A DNA stretch of 64,000 nt, taken from assembly GCA_023053575.1 (NCBI GenBank), contig JAKZAP010000015.1, positions 11,956,930 through 12,020,929 on the forward strand. The letters are read 5' to 3'. This DNA is from Branchinecta lynchi. Lineage: Eukaryota > Arthropoda > Branchiopoda > Anostraca > Branchinectidae. The translations under genes were made by a program, and so were the position numbers. Below the pieces are notes generated by a model that saw only the letters and a list, made by a program, of their open reading frames with translations, was not told the DNA's origin and made no database searches. This document shows positions 50,054 through 61,779 of the stretch, one piece after another. The number at the start of each line of letters is the position of its first letter. Positions within the stretch are counted from its first letter, which is position 1.

Positions 50054-50439
50054 AAAGAAACATGAGTCGCGTTTTTTACAGATCAACTGGCGTGGGACTT
50101 GTTCCCGGGTTCATCCACTTGACCGTTTTGTGTCGCTTGATAGGGGAGCGAGAACAAGCCTTCGAAAAACGGTCTAAATCAGTCAATAAATCAGTCCATC
50201 CCTGCTACAGTACTGGTGTTTCCTGAGGTGTAAATTGTACGTTTTTGGGTCCACATGTTTCAGTTTTCAAAATTTGGCACCAAGTTTGACTGGACCTCCA
50301 AGAGAAAGGTGCATCGGATCGAATGTTGACTTTGTTCCCAGTCGATCTCCAGTCAAGCGACAAAAAACGGATCGACTTGACCTCCAGTCGACAGTCGATC
50401 GCAAAAAACGGCAACTTTCGTTCCAAGCGATTGCAAAAA

Positions 50440-51300
50440 ACGCGACTATGGTTGGTTACTTGGCGCTTTTCGTATGGAGTGGTCCTCATATATAGTTCTG
50501 CTTCTTCTTCGGCAGCATGTATTCGACATTTTTTCGTTCAAGTAGGCTACCTTCGTTACTTGGCGCCAGATAGCGATGCAGTCATCTAGAGAAAGTTTGT
50601 TGATGGCAGGCGGCGTCGTACCGGTGCCATGGTGCCGTGTCCTTCCTAGTGTTGGGCAATATCCGATATCGATATATCGTACCAAATATCGATGTCTATC
50701 GTACCAAAAAACGATATTTGTTCATCCATAATTACTGTAACTAATCCAACATAGCCTACATTTATATATCCCAAAATGGAGCAATATGTTTCCAGTAATT
50801 CATTTCTTATTTATTCGTAGTCTGAGATGACAAGATGCTATTTAACGACATTATTGTTCTTAGATTTTACCGAAACGAGACGTATCCTATAACGAAACAT
50901 GGTAAAAAATTCAATATCGATATATAGATTCTTGAATATTGAACGTGAGAATATCGATATATCGGTTATCGAATATCGCAAGTGAAAATATCGCTATACC
51001 GATTACCGAATATCGAAAGCGAAAATATCGATATGTCGAAAAATCCGACTATCGCCCAACACAAGCCCAGAAACATGGTTAATGACTTAGCGCTTTTGGT
51101 CAACAGCATGGTCCTCATTTCTAGTTTCTGCTAACTTCTTCGGCAGCAAGCACTCGATAATTTTTTCGTTCAAGTACCATCCTTACTAGACGCCAGATGG
51201 CGAAGCAGTCATCTACAGAAAATTAGTCGATGGCCGACGGTATCGTGTCGGTGCCGCACCGAGGTGTACACCGGTGGCGCAGAGAGAGCAACCCCTCAAA
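50440..51300. repeat. Larger repeat carrying a nested MITE
   Basis: TTCTTCGGCAGCATGTATTCG and CGCCAGATAGCGATGCAGTC occur left of the MITE (50500-50590) and again right of it (51130-51210), and inverted at 59690-59860. Confidence 0.65.
50647..51063. mobile_element. TATCGATA MITE, complete
   Basis: TIRs TAGTGTTGGGCAATATC and inverse ACTATCGCCCAACACA; interior rich in GATATCGATAT. About 417 bp, no transposase. Confidence 0.75.
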
Positions 51301-52140
51301 TCAAGAACGTTGGAACATAACCGTACCTACTGCAACTTGTGCTTTGCGATAAGGGCTCTGATAACAAGTGCATCTCTCAAGCCTCATGACTCTAGCCGGT
51401 TACCGGGCGACAAGCCTATCCATCCCTAACAGAAATAATCGCATTTTCCCAATAACTTCGTAATCGGGTAATATCCTAGCTACCGCCAAAGAAGTGAGAG
51501 TCCTGCCATTTAGCTTCTAAATTCGCGGAGTCGATGGATGTCCACGTCATCCCGAAGGTGTGCCTACTCTCGATTTTAGTGCATAGCAAGTTGCACCGGC
51601 TGACACCAGCTGGCACCGAGGGCCACGTGTTAGAAAATGTAAATCAGTAAGTTTAGAAGCGTTCGAAAAATAAATCATCTAATTTATGGCCGGCATTTCT
51701 GGTTTCGGGCGAATAGGGTAAAAAAAAGGCCCAGTTTCAGATGCATCAAAATATAACAAGGTTGTGCTGCCAAATGTCATAGATTCCGTCAGACAAAAGT
51801 GGCCAGGGGCGTCACGACTGGGGGGGGGAGGGGGGGACGCGCCACCCAAAGCTTTCGGCCAGTCGGTAAAAAATAACCGAGTCGGCGCGCGCGATTTTTT
51901 GTCAAAACAGTTGATTTTTTTCATGAAAACAGTCGTTTTTTTCCGAAAATTGGTCGATTTTAAGTCAAAATAGTGTTTTTTTTTCTGAAAATCAGTGTAT
52001 TTTTTCAAAAATGTCATTTTTGTTGTTGAAAACAGTAGTTTTTTCTACAGAAAAGGTCGGTAAAAGTTACCAGCCAGTCGGTAAATACCTAGTCCCCCCC
52101 CCCAAACATGTTGGCACGTAACGCCACTGAAAGTGGCAAC
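51301..52140. other. No gene; T-rich tandem segment
   Basis: 51880-52075 holds repeated TTTTTT(C/G)AxAACAGT-like units, and G8 (51821) and C9 (52095) runs. The overlapping ORFs are low-complexity. Confidence 0.5.
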
Positions 52141-52163
52141 ACTGTTCTAAGCCCAATACTCAC

Positions 52164-52293
52164 CGAAATTACAGCTCTCCTCTAGCCGATTGATTCCAAA
52201 GCAAGATTCCTTATTGTGGTAGGAGTCCTTGCACCAGGAACAGCTGATGGCGACAATTTCTTTGGAGGTGAATGACAGTTTTGACTGGAATGA
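52164..52293 (-). CDS. DGKZ/DGKI-like: Diacylglycerol kinase exon: second C1 (cysteine-rich) domain
   Basis: This 130-nt minus-strand exon has acceptor TTTTCATTTCAG and donor GTGAGT. It encodes SFQSKLSFTSKEIVAISCSW then CKDSYHNKESC and INRLEESCNFG. The zinc ligands CxxC, His and two further Cys of an extended type IV C1 domain are in place, and FxSKEIVAISCSWC is nearly diagnostic for zeta/iota/rdgA kinases. C1 domains of this class contact regulatory lipids and proteins. The exon starts in phase 0 and ends with one base of a Gly codon completed at 36342. The preceding exon (first part of this C1 domain, expected to end in CGK) was not found to the right. Confidence 0.95.
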
Positions 52294-52435
52294 CTGAAAT
52301 GAAAAATAAAAACAAAATCAGAGGCGTGTCAAGGCAAGCGGCTACGTAATCCTTGCAATAGGCGTGCAACCGAACTAACGCCAATCACTCTGTGCAGATT
52401 TTGAGAACAAATATAGGTAGTGAAATTATAGAAAA

Positions 52436-52895
52436 ATAGTGTGTTCCGCCCTCCTTACAATAGTGACTATTAGCCTAGATACTATTTTCGTTCCAAAGTC
52501 GTGAAAAGTTACTACGCTGACCGTTCCAACCTTCCGGAAAGAGTTACTAGTTACTTACTACGCTCGGGAGCGTCCTACGGTCCGGCTTCTTGGCGTCAAG
52601 GCAGGAATGCATTATTCTACTTTTGGCAAAATATTGCGCCACCTGCTAATCGCGCCAATCCCGCAAAATGTTCGTAGTTACCACGCTTACTAAGCTCCCG
52701 AGCGTGATAAGTAGATAGTCACTGTTAGTTACAGTTTCGAGAAGGCTGGAACGGCCAGCGCAATAAATTTTCGACCATCGCCGTAAATCGTAAACAATAG
52801 TTACTACTGTAAGAAGGGTGAAAACACGCCCTCTGTGGCGCGATATTTTGACGAAGGTAGAAAAATGTGTTCCAGCCTTGACGCCAAGAAGCGGG
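52436..52895. mobile_element. Nested foldback element next to the C1 exon
   Basis: GTGTTCCGCCCTCCTTACAA (52438) pairs with its inverse near 52805-52830, and CTTCTTGGCGTCAAGGC (52579) with GCCTTGACGCCAAGAAG (52877). Related to 34040-34150. Confidence 0.7.
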
Positions 52896-53400
52896 ACGTC
52901 ATTCGTAGCTAATTACTTGGTAAGTAGGGTGGGACGCGACTAAAAATGCTCCTCGAGGGCGCTGGATTGAGCGAAAGGGTTCATTCAAGTTTCTGTTTTT
53001 TGTTAATAATGTGTTACAGAAAGAAGAGGTGCAGTTGTGTCAACAACCAAAGCAACCATTCCTATTGATTGACAAAGGTGTCTCCTCAATACCCGGAATA
53101 GTAGTAGTAGTAATAATAACCCTAAAGCCTTGACGGCCATGGTAAAAATACAAAAAGATTAAAAAACAAACACAAAAATTATATATTATACAAACAAACA
53201 AAAGAAAAAGAACCTGGAACCCGGGGAAGACGAAAGCCAGAGAAAAAGAACACTATGGAGTAGTGTTGCTTTGCAAACGGGCAATACTCGTAGCGCCACC
53301 CCGTATGCTTGATGTTGCATAAAAGCGAGACAAACTTGCCGATTTAGAAATTTATAGGAAAGAAAAGATGCGGTCTGCACACACCAAGGAAAAATGGAGG
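52896..53400. other. No recognised gene
   Basis: AT-rich with a (TAG)n stretch at 53100; minus-strand ORF 53186-53380 has no domain. Confidence 0.35.
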
Positions 53401-53406
53401 CTGTAT

Positions 53407-54017
53407 CATTTATTTATTTATTTATTCATTTATTTCCCTCAATATTGAGGAGTACAACTTAAAAATTGTAAAACAAAATCATTCCTAAATCAACTAAACT
53501 CCTTTCAATAAAATACTGTGAAATAATATACAAAATACACTTCAACAACTAATTTATAATTACTTACGTATCGAACTAATCACTTCTTAAAAAATGGGTA
53601 CAGGTTGTGGGTTAGGAGGGCTTCCGCTGCTTTTTTGTAAAAATTTGTCATCTTTTTCTTCAAGATTAAAACCGGGTCCTTTATTTTAAAATCTGAAACT
53701 AACTGCGAATTACTAAAAGAAATTGGGAACCCAAGTAGAAATTTACAAAATTTAAAATATGATATTTTTATCGCAGAAATGTCGCTAATTCGAAAATTTT
53801 CTGTAATTGTTGCAGCAAAAAGTACGTGAGGTAAAGCCACGGCAGTAAATAAGGACCCAAGAATATCCTTTCTGTATCGCCCACGAAAACGAATTAGGAG
53901 GCCAAATGCCTTACGAATTCTGTCTTGGATATGATTAACAATTATAGTTTGAGAAACCTTGGCAGACGATGCATATATTCTTTTGCAATGTTCAGAACAT
54001 GAAGTTATCGGAGCCAA
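53407..54017 (-). pseudogene. 5'-truncated LINE, reverse transcriptase C-terminus
   Basis: Minus-strand ORF 53580-54017 reads FGLLIRFRGRYRKDILGSLF, ALPHVLFAATITENF and FKFCKFLLGFPISF...FKIKDPVLILKKKM, the C-terminal block of CR1/L2-like reverse transcriptases and a relative of 22105-22560. A 3' UTR follows and ends in an (AAAT)n tail at 53407-53430. The frame is open over 145 codons, suggesting a fairly recent insertion. Confidence 0.8.
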
Positions 54018-54059
54018 CGTTGGTGAAAGACTAGATGAGTTTCAGTATAGGGACGTCTC

Positions 54060-54430
54060 TATCGCTAGTGGTGCTAATATTGCTGCTATTCGACTGAAGT
54101 GACACACACTCGAATAGCAGCACACTAGCATCACTAGCGATAGTGAAGGTCCCTACTGAGACTCAATCAGTCGTGCAACAGCCGCTCCAATCATTTCATA
54201 GTCTGAACTTAGCAAAAAAAGATACAACCTACCCTGTTTCCACGATGTCTGCAGAACGCATCTTAGATTTACCAGAAATTTGTAAACCCGCAAGTTCGTC
54301 TCGCTTTAAATGCCGCAAGCGTAACGGACGGCGCTACGACTATGGCCCGCTTGTAAAGAATGGACAGCATAGGTCTTGGTGCTACTCTCTAGTATTATAT
54401 TGCTCTGCTCCCTAGTATTATTTTGCTATG
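54060..54430 (+). repeat. Dispersed repeat with conserved short ORF, copy 2
   Basis: Relative of 21050-21450; ORF 54143-54415 contains SAERILDLPEICKPASSSRF. A short inverted pair (CACTAGCGATA) frames the left side. Confidence 0.55.
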
Positions 54431-54439
54431 GTAGAAAGC

Positions 54440-54690
54440 GGTTGTCGGCGAAAAGTCCCCTGGCAAAATGTCCCCATAACAACTCCAAACAAATTCTGTA
54501 CCAGGAAAACCCTGAAACAGTTGGTTATTAGCTGGCATCAAGTTTGTTATTTGTTCTTGCCATTGGACTATTTTATAGCAAGTACCAAAAACATGGTAGC
54601 TTAATGAAACAGTTATAGAGGTTTGCCGACCAAACATCTCCATGGCAAAACGTCCCCGTCTAAAATGTACCAATAACCAAAACAAGATAA
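54440..54690. repeat. GGCGAAAAGTCCCC repeat
   Basis: GGCGAAAAGTCCCCTGGCAAA and the later CCATGGCAAAACGTCCCCG frame this; related strings form the minisatellite at 55196. Confidence 0.6.
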
Positions 54691-54694
54691 TATT

Positions 54695-55160
54695 TTTATT
54701 TTTATTGAGGGAGGGATTTCATGATTTACATCCGACCCGATCTTCTTTCAAAGCGGATTATTTCATTTCATTTCATTTCATTTATTTCTGACCGCCAAAG
54801 CTGGCGAGTATAAAAGAAAATAAGAATACAACACGGCCAAAACATACATTAAACGTGGCCCAACACTTGCACAATCAAATGCTCAACAAATTTTGAAAAA
54901 AAACAAACAAATAAAATTTAAGACCAGAGCATGAGAATAAGAGATTAAAATCGTGTAGTTGTACAATTTAAATATTATTCCTAGCAATACAGAGTTCACT
55001 AACTGTCCCATTTTTAACCACCATACCGGCATTACGCTGATTTATGCATTCTCTTTTTTTTATTATTTTTTCGCCAAATTAGACTTCTGCTTGTTTCCTC
55101 CGACTTATAAAAAATATTCCTAAATCTCTCATCCAAACTCTGAAGTTGATTTACCTCTGT
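54695..55160 (-). mobile_element. Retroelement 3' end with (AAATG)n tail
   Basis: Minus strand: GCCAGCTTTGGCGGTCAG then AAATAAATGAAATGAAATG. The body to the right is AT-rich and non-coding. Confidence 0.5.
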
Positions 55161-55195
55161 CATGCGCCTTAAGACCAAGGCGAACATAAAAATAT

Positions 55196-55310
55196 TCAGA
55201 CGTTTCGCCACGGGAACGTTTCGCCATGGGAACGTTTTGCCATTGGGAGCTTTTGTCGTGGGGATGTTTTGCCTTGGAGAAGTTTTGCCACTGGGACGTT
55301 TCGTGGAGAG
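55196..55310. repeat. ~18-bp minisatellite GGAACGTTTCGCCA
   Basis: Six diverged copies of (G)GGAACGTTTTGCCAT/C. Confidence 0.8.
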
Positions 55311-55329
55311 TGCTCCCGGTGTAAAATTC

Positions 55330-55600
55330 TCAAAAGGTCAACGTTCCAGATTTTATATTCCTATAAAAGACTTCTTCTCCCAACCTCCGTATCAACATTT
55401 CCTTTCCTCCGTATTCCACCCAAGAACCTCTCCTTAAAAACCTTAAAGGACATGTCTTACCTATAATACTAACCCAACCTACTTCCATAATCACTCCATA
55501 TATTTCTAAACCCAGAGACCCCAATTTCGTACGGTACATTCTAACACCTCTAACAAAACCGCACTGACTTTCACACTTGGCGTGTTTTGCTGCCTTCAAT
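55330..55600 (-). other. Unassigned open frame
   Basis: Minus-strand frame of 89 codons, basic, with GLEIYGVIMEVGWVS; no known domain. Possibly an element remnant. Confidence 0.25.
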
Positions 55601-55644
55601 GTGTATCACGCTGTCGATCCAACGGTTGTCTGCGAGGAGTATTT

Positions 55645-56385
55645 CCATCAGAACAAGACCAAAGGTTTCCCAACAATTTAATAATTGATCCAGACAGTTA
55701 AATATTTTTTATTTTTTTTTAATTTTGAAACAGATCAAGGCTTATAGTGGGGGTTGAAACACCTTCGAAACTTAAAAAAATACTCTTTTTTTGTACATTT
55801 TCAAAAGACAGTACACTAACTAGTAGATCTGAGAAAATCAAGTTCAGACATGGATTCTCCATATGTGTTTACTCTTCTAAGTCCTGTACATTTTGACGTA
55901 ACCGATCGATACTTCCTGCCTTACTTCTGCCAATTTTCCGGTTTTGGCGGAGTTCCAGAACTACTTGTCCGGCGAAAAACGAAAGCTCAAAAACCAATTC
56001 AGCGTATCTCCTTACCCCTATATCCAACATCTAAAAAACTTCATATAAAATTTAACTAATAACACATTTTTCGGTTTCAGCCGGATTTCAAGCGAACTGT
56101 ATGTCCGGGTAAAAAAGGATTATCATCTATGGATTCAGCTTCTCTTCTTAACCCTAATTCCAAAGTCTAATCAACTATAAATCCAACTTTTGCTTTTAAC
56201 AAATTTTCCGGTTTTGACCGGACTCCGGGCGAACTACTTGTCCGGCGAGAAAATGGTTCTCATTAGCTTAGCTGTTTAAAAATATTTTGCTTGCCCTTTA
56301 ATCAATTCCCTTCGAGAGTTTTCCTGCTCACAGACAGACGGACAGACGGAAAACTTTTGCGATGTCATAGGCTATGAAAATTTCC
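55645..56385 (-). mobile_element. HINE-like element, minus strand
   Basis: 3' end AACAAGACCAAAGGTTTCC at 55652, three internal units, (GACG)n tract at 56330-56350, ending in TTTTGCGATGTCATAGG; the terminal palindrome is lost. Confidence 0.8.
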
Positions 56386-56517
56386 CCCTGTTTTTGCTGT
56401 AAGTCAACTGGTCTCGGAAAAGGCTTAAAACAGCCAAAACTGTGTGTTATTTGCTGTACGCACAGCCTAGATTTAAAGTATTCAAAATTTTAAAATACTG
56501 TAAGTTGAATAGTAAAT

Positions 56518-57260
56518 AATTCAATTCAGTTCAATTCAATTCAGTTTTATTTCAACACCAATTACGGACTAGCCGAATAGCAGGTGCTAACGTCAAACAT
56601 ACATTAAAACTAACCACAATCATCAACATATACTAGAAAGTGGTCGAATGACATATAAAATACTGATAACAAACAATATAAAAAGTAACGATTAGGGTAA
56701 TAGACAACGGGGGCAAAATAATAACCTACTAATTTCTGTTACGTAGGGAAACAAAGGAGGGGACAAAACTATTCTTGTATCTCATGTGTCGGCAAAACAC
56801 TGGTTGAAGGGTAGGGACTGGTTCGGAAGCTTGTCTTTGAGGCCTCTCCCTTTCTGTTGTAAAGTGGGGGGGGGGGATGTCGCGAAGGACTGTGTAGGAC
56901 TGGGTTCATAAGAGTCTGCTCTCCAAACTTTAAGCATGACGATTAGACAGGGTTGTCAGATTACATCTTTTTAGAAAATAGATATTATGGACTTTCAGAG
57001 ATTTGTCCGTTATTACGAAAGCTCGGTATTGTATCCTCTCTGGAGCATCCGATTGCTTTCGAGTCACACCAAAATGCCATACAGGACAGCAGTATTCTAG
57101 GACTGAGCGAATGAACGAAAAATAGATGCGCAATAGATGTTCGGAAGGGACACCATGACGGGAAAGAAGTTTGAGTCCCCGAAGTCCCATATTGGCCCTC
57201 TTTAAAATGGGATCTACGTGCTTTCCTCGCTTCATATCATTCGTGATGTGTCGTGCGAAG
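56518..57260 (-). pseudogene. 5'-truncated CR1/L2-like LINE
   Basis: Minus-strand ORF reads HVDPILKRANMGLRGLKLLS, VPSEHLLRIYFSFIRSVLEY and CCPVWHFGVTRKQSDAPERI, the unmistakable C-terminal RT block ending ERIQxRA. The 3' end carries an (AATTG)n tail at 56520-56545. A poly-G tract at 56866 lies in the 3' UTR. Truncated at about 57260. Confidence 0.9.
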
Positions 57261-57607
57261 GGTCCTTTAAATCCTTAGTTCCCCCCTCCTAAAATATCAA
57301 TCAACTCCTTTAAAAAATATAAAGAGCAAACAGGTCTTCGCCTCTAAGAATTAATGGCCGGGATAACCTTCACTTTGGGTGAACGGTTAGATTGGGTATC
57401 GCACTTACGCCACGTGTCTTTCTACACGATTAAGCTTTTTTCCTCGGCCTGTCCATTAAAAACATCTATTTTTCTACTCTCTGACGCTTAAACAGAATTC
57501 CGCTGTTATAACGCATATTACCGTCGTCTTTTCCGGTGCTTCAAGAATCCCATAAAATATTTACAACAGCCAGTAGCTAGGCAACGTTTGCCATGTGCAT
57601 GAATAAA
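57261..57607. other. No recognised gene
   Basis: Nothing beyond short ORFs. Confidence 0.4.
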
Positions 57608-58060
57608 TGGTGAACTGCTAGGATAAGCTGTGGAAAGAACGAAGGATGCAGCGTGAAGCTAAAAGCAAGCTTCCCGAGACCCACTTTCCAGGAAGATAAT
57701 TAGAAAAAATAGGACAGAAAGATAGGAATAACTGAATACAAGATCTAGCCAGAATTCACGTCCGCAGGAAAGTTTAAAAATAAGGTTGACTGTGAGAAAG
57801 AAGACGAAGGGACACAATACAAATACCTGAGTAGGCCTGAGTGCTAGGATAAGTTGTGGAAAGAACGAAGGATACAGCGTGGAGCTAAAAGCAAGCCTTA
57901 CGAGACCCACTTTCCAGGAAGATAATTAAGCAAGTTAGAACAAAATGATAGGAATAATTGAATACAAGATCTAGCCGGAATGCACGTCGGGAGGAAAGTT
58001 TGAAAAAGGTCGGCTGTGAAAAAGAAAACAAAGGGATACAATACAAATACCTCAGTAGGC
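57608..58060. repeat. ~230-bp tandem duplication
   Basis: CTAGGATAAG(C/T)TGTGGAAAGA...CACTTTCCAGGAAGATAATTA occurs at 57618 and 57846 with about 10% difference. Confidence 0.85.
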
Positions 58061-58227
58061 GAAAAGTAATAGACAGATGTTAATTACAGGAGAAGACACT
58101 TCAAATGTAAGAAGATGTCAGATGTCAATTCAAATGACACTTTCAGATATTACAAATATGTGCTACACAATCGTGATCTCTTAGGTGTCATGCATCTTTC
58201 GTTAAAACTGAAGTTTTTTATTATGTA

Positions 58228-58608
58228 TAATATGTATTACACAGGCATTCCTGTGATATGTTCTGAACTTCATTCCGTGAACCAAATGACACAGCGCGTC
58301 ATTTCTACTCAATACTAGACTACAGATACTACAAAATGGAGATGATTTGCTACATTTTCACGGAATATTCCGGTACCTATTCAGCAATTGGGTCATCTGG
58401 TGGGACTTCTTGGGCATGTATAATATGTATTACACAGGCATTCCTGTCATATGTTCTGAACTTCATTCCGTGAACCAAATGACAGAGCGCGTCATTTCTA
58501 CTCAATACTAGACTACAGATAGTACAAAATGGCGATGATTTGCTACATTTTCACGGAATATTCCGGTACGTATTCAGCAACTGGGTCATCTGGTGGGACT
58601 TCTTGGGC
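58228..58608. repeat. ~190-bp tandem duplication
   Basis: TATAATATGTATTACACAGG...GGTGGGACTTCTTGGGC twice (58226 and 58418), nearly identical. Confidence 0.9.
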
Positions 58609-58882
58609 TATTCTACACTCCCAGGTATCTGTGTTACACACATGCACACGGTCAATTATTATTTAATAGGCTATTACTGCATATTACATATACTCCCCCA
58701 CTAGCGCAAAGCAACATAATGAGCAGATTATCGGAGCTATTCTAGTTCGGATAGAACGAGAAGAAATCCGTAATCGGTCAGTTATCATCCTCGTATTACA
58801 TCTAAGAGTTCTTCCCAAAGAGATGCTATATGAAAATATCACTTAAATCAAGAACATATAATCACAGAACCTCTGTCTCCCT
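58609..58882. other. No recognised gene
   Basis: Short AT-rich segment. Confidence 0.4.
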
Positions 58883-59640
58883 ATTTATGTTACGAGAGCA
58901 ACACTTTGGTTTTGTCGTGTTTTCTTTTCCTAGTCCTCAGATTTCATCTTATTACTAGAAGACGGTAAGGGTCTAACGTGTGCGGTTTTTACAGAAAATG
59001 TGGATCTCTTGCCGTATTGATGAATGTGACATTACTGTTTGGAAAGCTTTCGTGGAGCTCTTGCCTGCGGCCAAAAAGGATGGTTTTCGCTTGTCGTCGA
59101 GCCAGAGTCTCCAATGTGTGAAATGAAGTGGAGTCGCATAGCCTATGCAGAGAGGACTATCTATTTTCGTGAAGCAAAGCTTTCGTTTCTTCGAACCATA
59201 TTTCTGCTCTCGAGTGAAAGCCCAGTTCTAGCAGGCAAGCGCAGGCAGGCGCCAGTTTCAAATTGAGGATGGTGACTAAAATCTAAAAGAGCTAAATATG
59301 TGCGGTAGTTCCCCACAGCCGACATACCTTCTTTCAGTGATAAAAAGAACAATTTACAGAAACAAAAACATGGCATTTTCCAACGGGTCCGAAAGTGCTA
59401 CCATCTAGTATTTCTGCCCATTTCTGGTCGTGATTTCTGCGGAGTTTACCATTCGATTTTTTTTGCACTTGAAGAAATGGTACCAGATATGACTCTTAAA
59501 TTAAAAGTTCTCTCACTGCTAAAAAATTAGAGCTGATCCTTTGCTCCTTTCTAAGTGACGAAATTAGAAAGTTGGACTACGGCAAAGAAGTCAACTTTTG
59601 GACAAAGACAGAAACAACGGCAATCGACAGACCTTGATTA
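58883..59640 (-). repeat. Long dispersed repeat, inverted partner of 14858-15605
   Basis: Begins TACGAGAGCAACACTTTGG and runs to CTTTTGGACAAAGACAG; about 740 bp of collinear similarity in opposite orientation. Confidence 0.75.
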
Positions 59641-59649
59641 GCTGATAAA

Positions 59650-59864
59650 AGTATATGTCATGCCGAGGGGTTGCTCTCTCTCCGCCACCGGCACGATACC
59701 GCCGGGCGCCGGCCACCGGCAAATGTTCTGTGGATGACTCCTTCGCCATCTGGCGCCCAGTAAAATTTAGTAGAATTTAGTAGTAGAGTTTAGCAGTAGA
59801 ATTTACCCGAAGAAGGAGCATGCTGTTGACCAAAAACGCCAAGTAACCAACCATGTTTCTGTGC
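59650..59864 (-). repeat. Inverted copy of the 50440-51300 repeat
   Basis: GAGGGGTTGCTCTCTCTCCG, CGCCATCTGGCGCCCAG, GCATGCTGTTGACCAAAAACG. Confidence 0.65.
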
Positions 59865-60224
59865 TAGTCTTGGGCAATATTTGGATTTTTTCGATCTGTC
59901 GATATTTTCACTTTCGATAGTGGATATATCTATATCGATAGTTCTTTACCATGTTTCGCTGCAGGATACCTCTCGTTTCGCCAAAATATTAAGAAAAAAA
60001 TTGTCTTTCAATAGCATCTTACATCATCTCCAACTCCGAATAAATAAGAACTGAATTACGGAAAACATATTGCTCCAATTTCGGATATATAAACGTACGT
60101 ATGTTGGATTATTTACAATAATTATGAATGAACCAATATCGTTTTTTGTATCGATATTCGATATCGATATTCGGCCCGATGTATCGATATATATCTATCC
60201 AATGTCGAATATCGGCCAACACTA
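59865..60224. mobile_element. TATCGATA MITE, second complete copy
   Basis: TAGTCTTGGGCAATATTTGG to ATATCGGCCAACACTA; interior GATATCGATATTCGG. Confidence 0.7.
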
Positions 60225-60949
60225 GAGTCGGCTTCAATATATATTGCTTCTGGTGAAGGTAATTCAGTGGAGACCAAACTTTCCTTCATATTTCTAGGAT
60301 GTGCAGGAAAATGAAATCTGGCAGGCAAATTTAACCTGGAAAAAGTCAGTTTCCCCGTCAGACCCTCTGGGAGTGCAGTTGCTGTCGCTAAAGTTATCTA
60401 CCAATTAGCCAAAGTAGGTAAGTAAGGATTGGCAAGAGTTGGTAGCCTATATAAATTCTCATTTTATAAAGCCAACCATTCCTTAAAGGACACCTGAACA
60501 ATGAAACCATATTTGAACACACCATGGAGAATGCATTTACAGCACTGACAGCATTCTTCTCCTGAGCGTGATGTTTTCAAAATAGGGATGTTCGTTTCTG
60601 GAGGTTTGCACATGCAGACTCCAAGACAAAGAGCGCAGTTCATTCAAATCTTGTACAGCGCTCGCCGGATCGTATTCGAATTTCTTCTAGATATACGTTT
60701 GAGCTTAACTGGTTAAAAAATATTCCAGAAGAAGGGTTGATTAGAGACATTTGTCCATTTATTAATTTGTTACGTACTGAAATAAGGACAGATGCAAAAT
60801 GGAGCAAAAATCATAGTTTGGAAACACTATTTCGTATTTGGATTGGGATTTCTGCAGGCAATGTTAACGGAAGTCATAAAGATAAGGATGATACTTGGTA
60901 CTCTTCATTCAGGTGTCTTTTAAATTACTCATCTTAACCACAAATACCG
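60225..60949. other. Unassigned, one possible coding relic
   Basis: On the plus strand 60640-60940 translates as NLVQRSPDRIRISSRYTF...NWLKNIPEEGLIRDICPFIN, open for about 100 codons. I do not recognise it; element or host origin is undecided. Confidence 0.3.
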
Positions 60950-61600
60950 AAAAAACTTTGGAGCAAAATATACATTATCATGATCCACATGAGCCCAAGC
61001 TCATTTTTGCCTCACAGCTTTTGCTTGCAAATGAATTCCAGCTCCCTTAAGGTGCACATCTTAACCGCAAAGTGAAATAAATACTTTTGACCAAACTATA
61101 CGTTTCATGATTGCACAGGGCCCATGATCATTTGTGAAACAAGGGCTTTGCTTAAAATTTTATTTCAAGATCCCTTAAAGTGCGTATCTTAAGTCAAAAG
61201 TGGAAAAAATACTTTTGGCAAAACGGTAACTATTTATGATGCCCAAGAGCCCATCATAATTTGTGCATCAAGGGTATTTCTTACAAATGAATTCCTTAAA
61301 GTACAAAAAAAGTTTAAATAAAGAATTTCATAATCCCCATGAGCTGATCACCATTTTTGACTCGAGGGTTTTGCTTTCAGATCTATTTCTAGTATACTGC
61401 CCTTATGTGCCCTTAAAGTACAAAAATAAAATAATTTTTATCAGACGATACATTCTCATGATTTACAAGGGCCCATGATCATCCATATTTCAAGGGTATT
61501 GCTTATAAATAAACACAATAAAACTACACATTTGCAAATTCCTATTTTCCTCCTCTGACCCAGCTTTGCAAGTGCCATATGAACTTCTAGCTCTTGTATT
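60950..61600 (-). mobile_element. Interspersed element with ~120-bp internal repeats
   Basis: Five units with CATGAxCCACATGAGCCC...TTTTGC and CCCTTAAxGTGC, ending on the minus strand with GAGCTAGAAGTTCATATGGCA, the same end as 9692. Confidence 0.75.
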
Positions 61601-61779
61601 CTACCCAAGATCTTGAAAATTGTAGATTTGCTAACTTGCTACCTTAGAAATAAAGGTTTATCGCAATATTTTATTTTAATTGCAAGAAACAAAATAGGCT
61701 AGTGCAGTTCAGGTTTGATGTTGACGGACATTGGATATTATTGCTGGATTTTGAATGATTTGTCTAAGTGGTACAGAGC

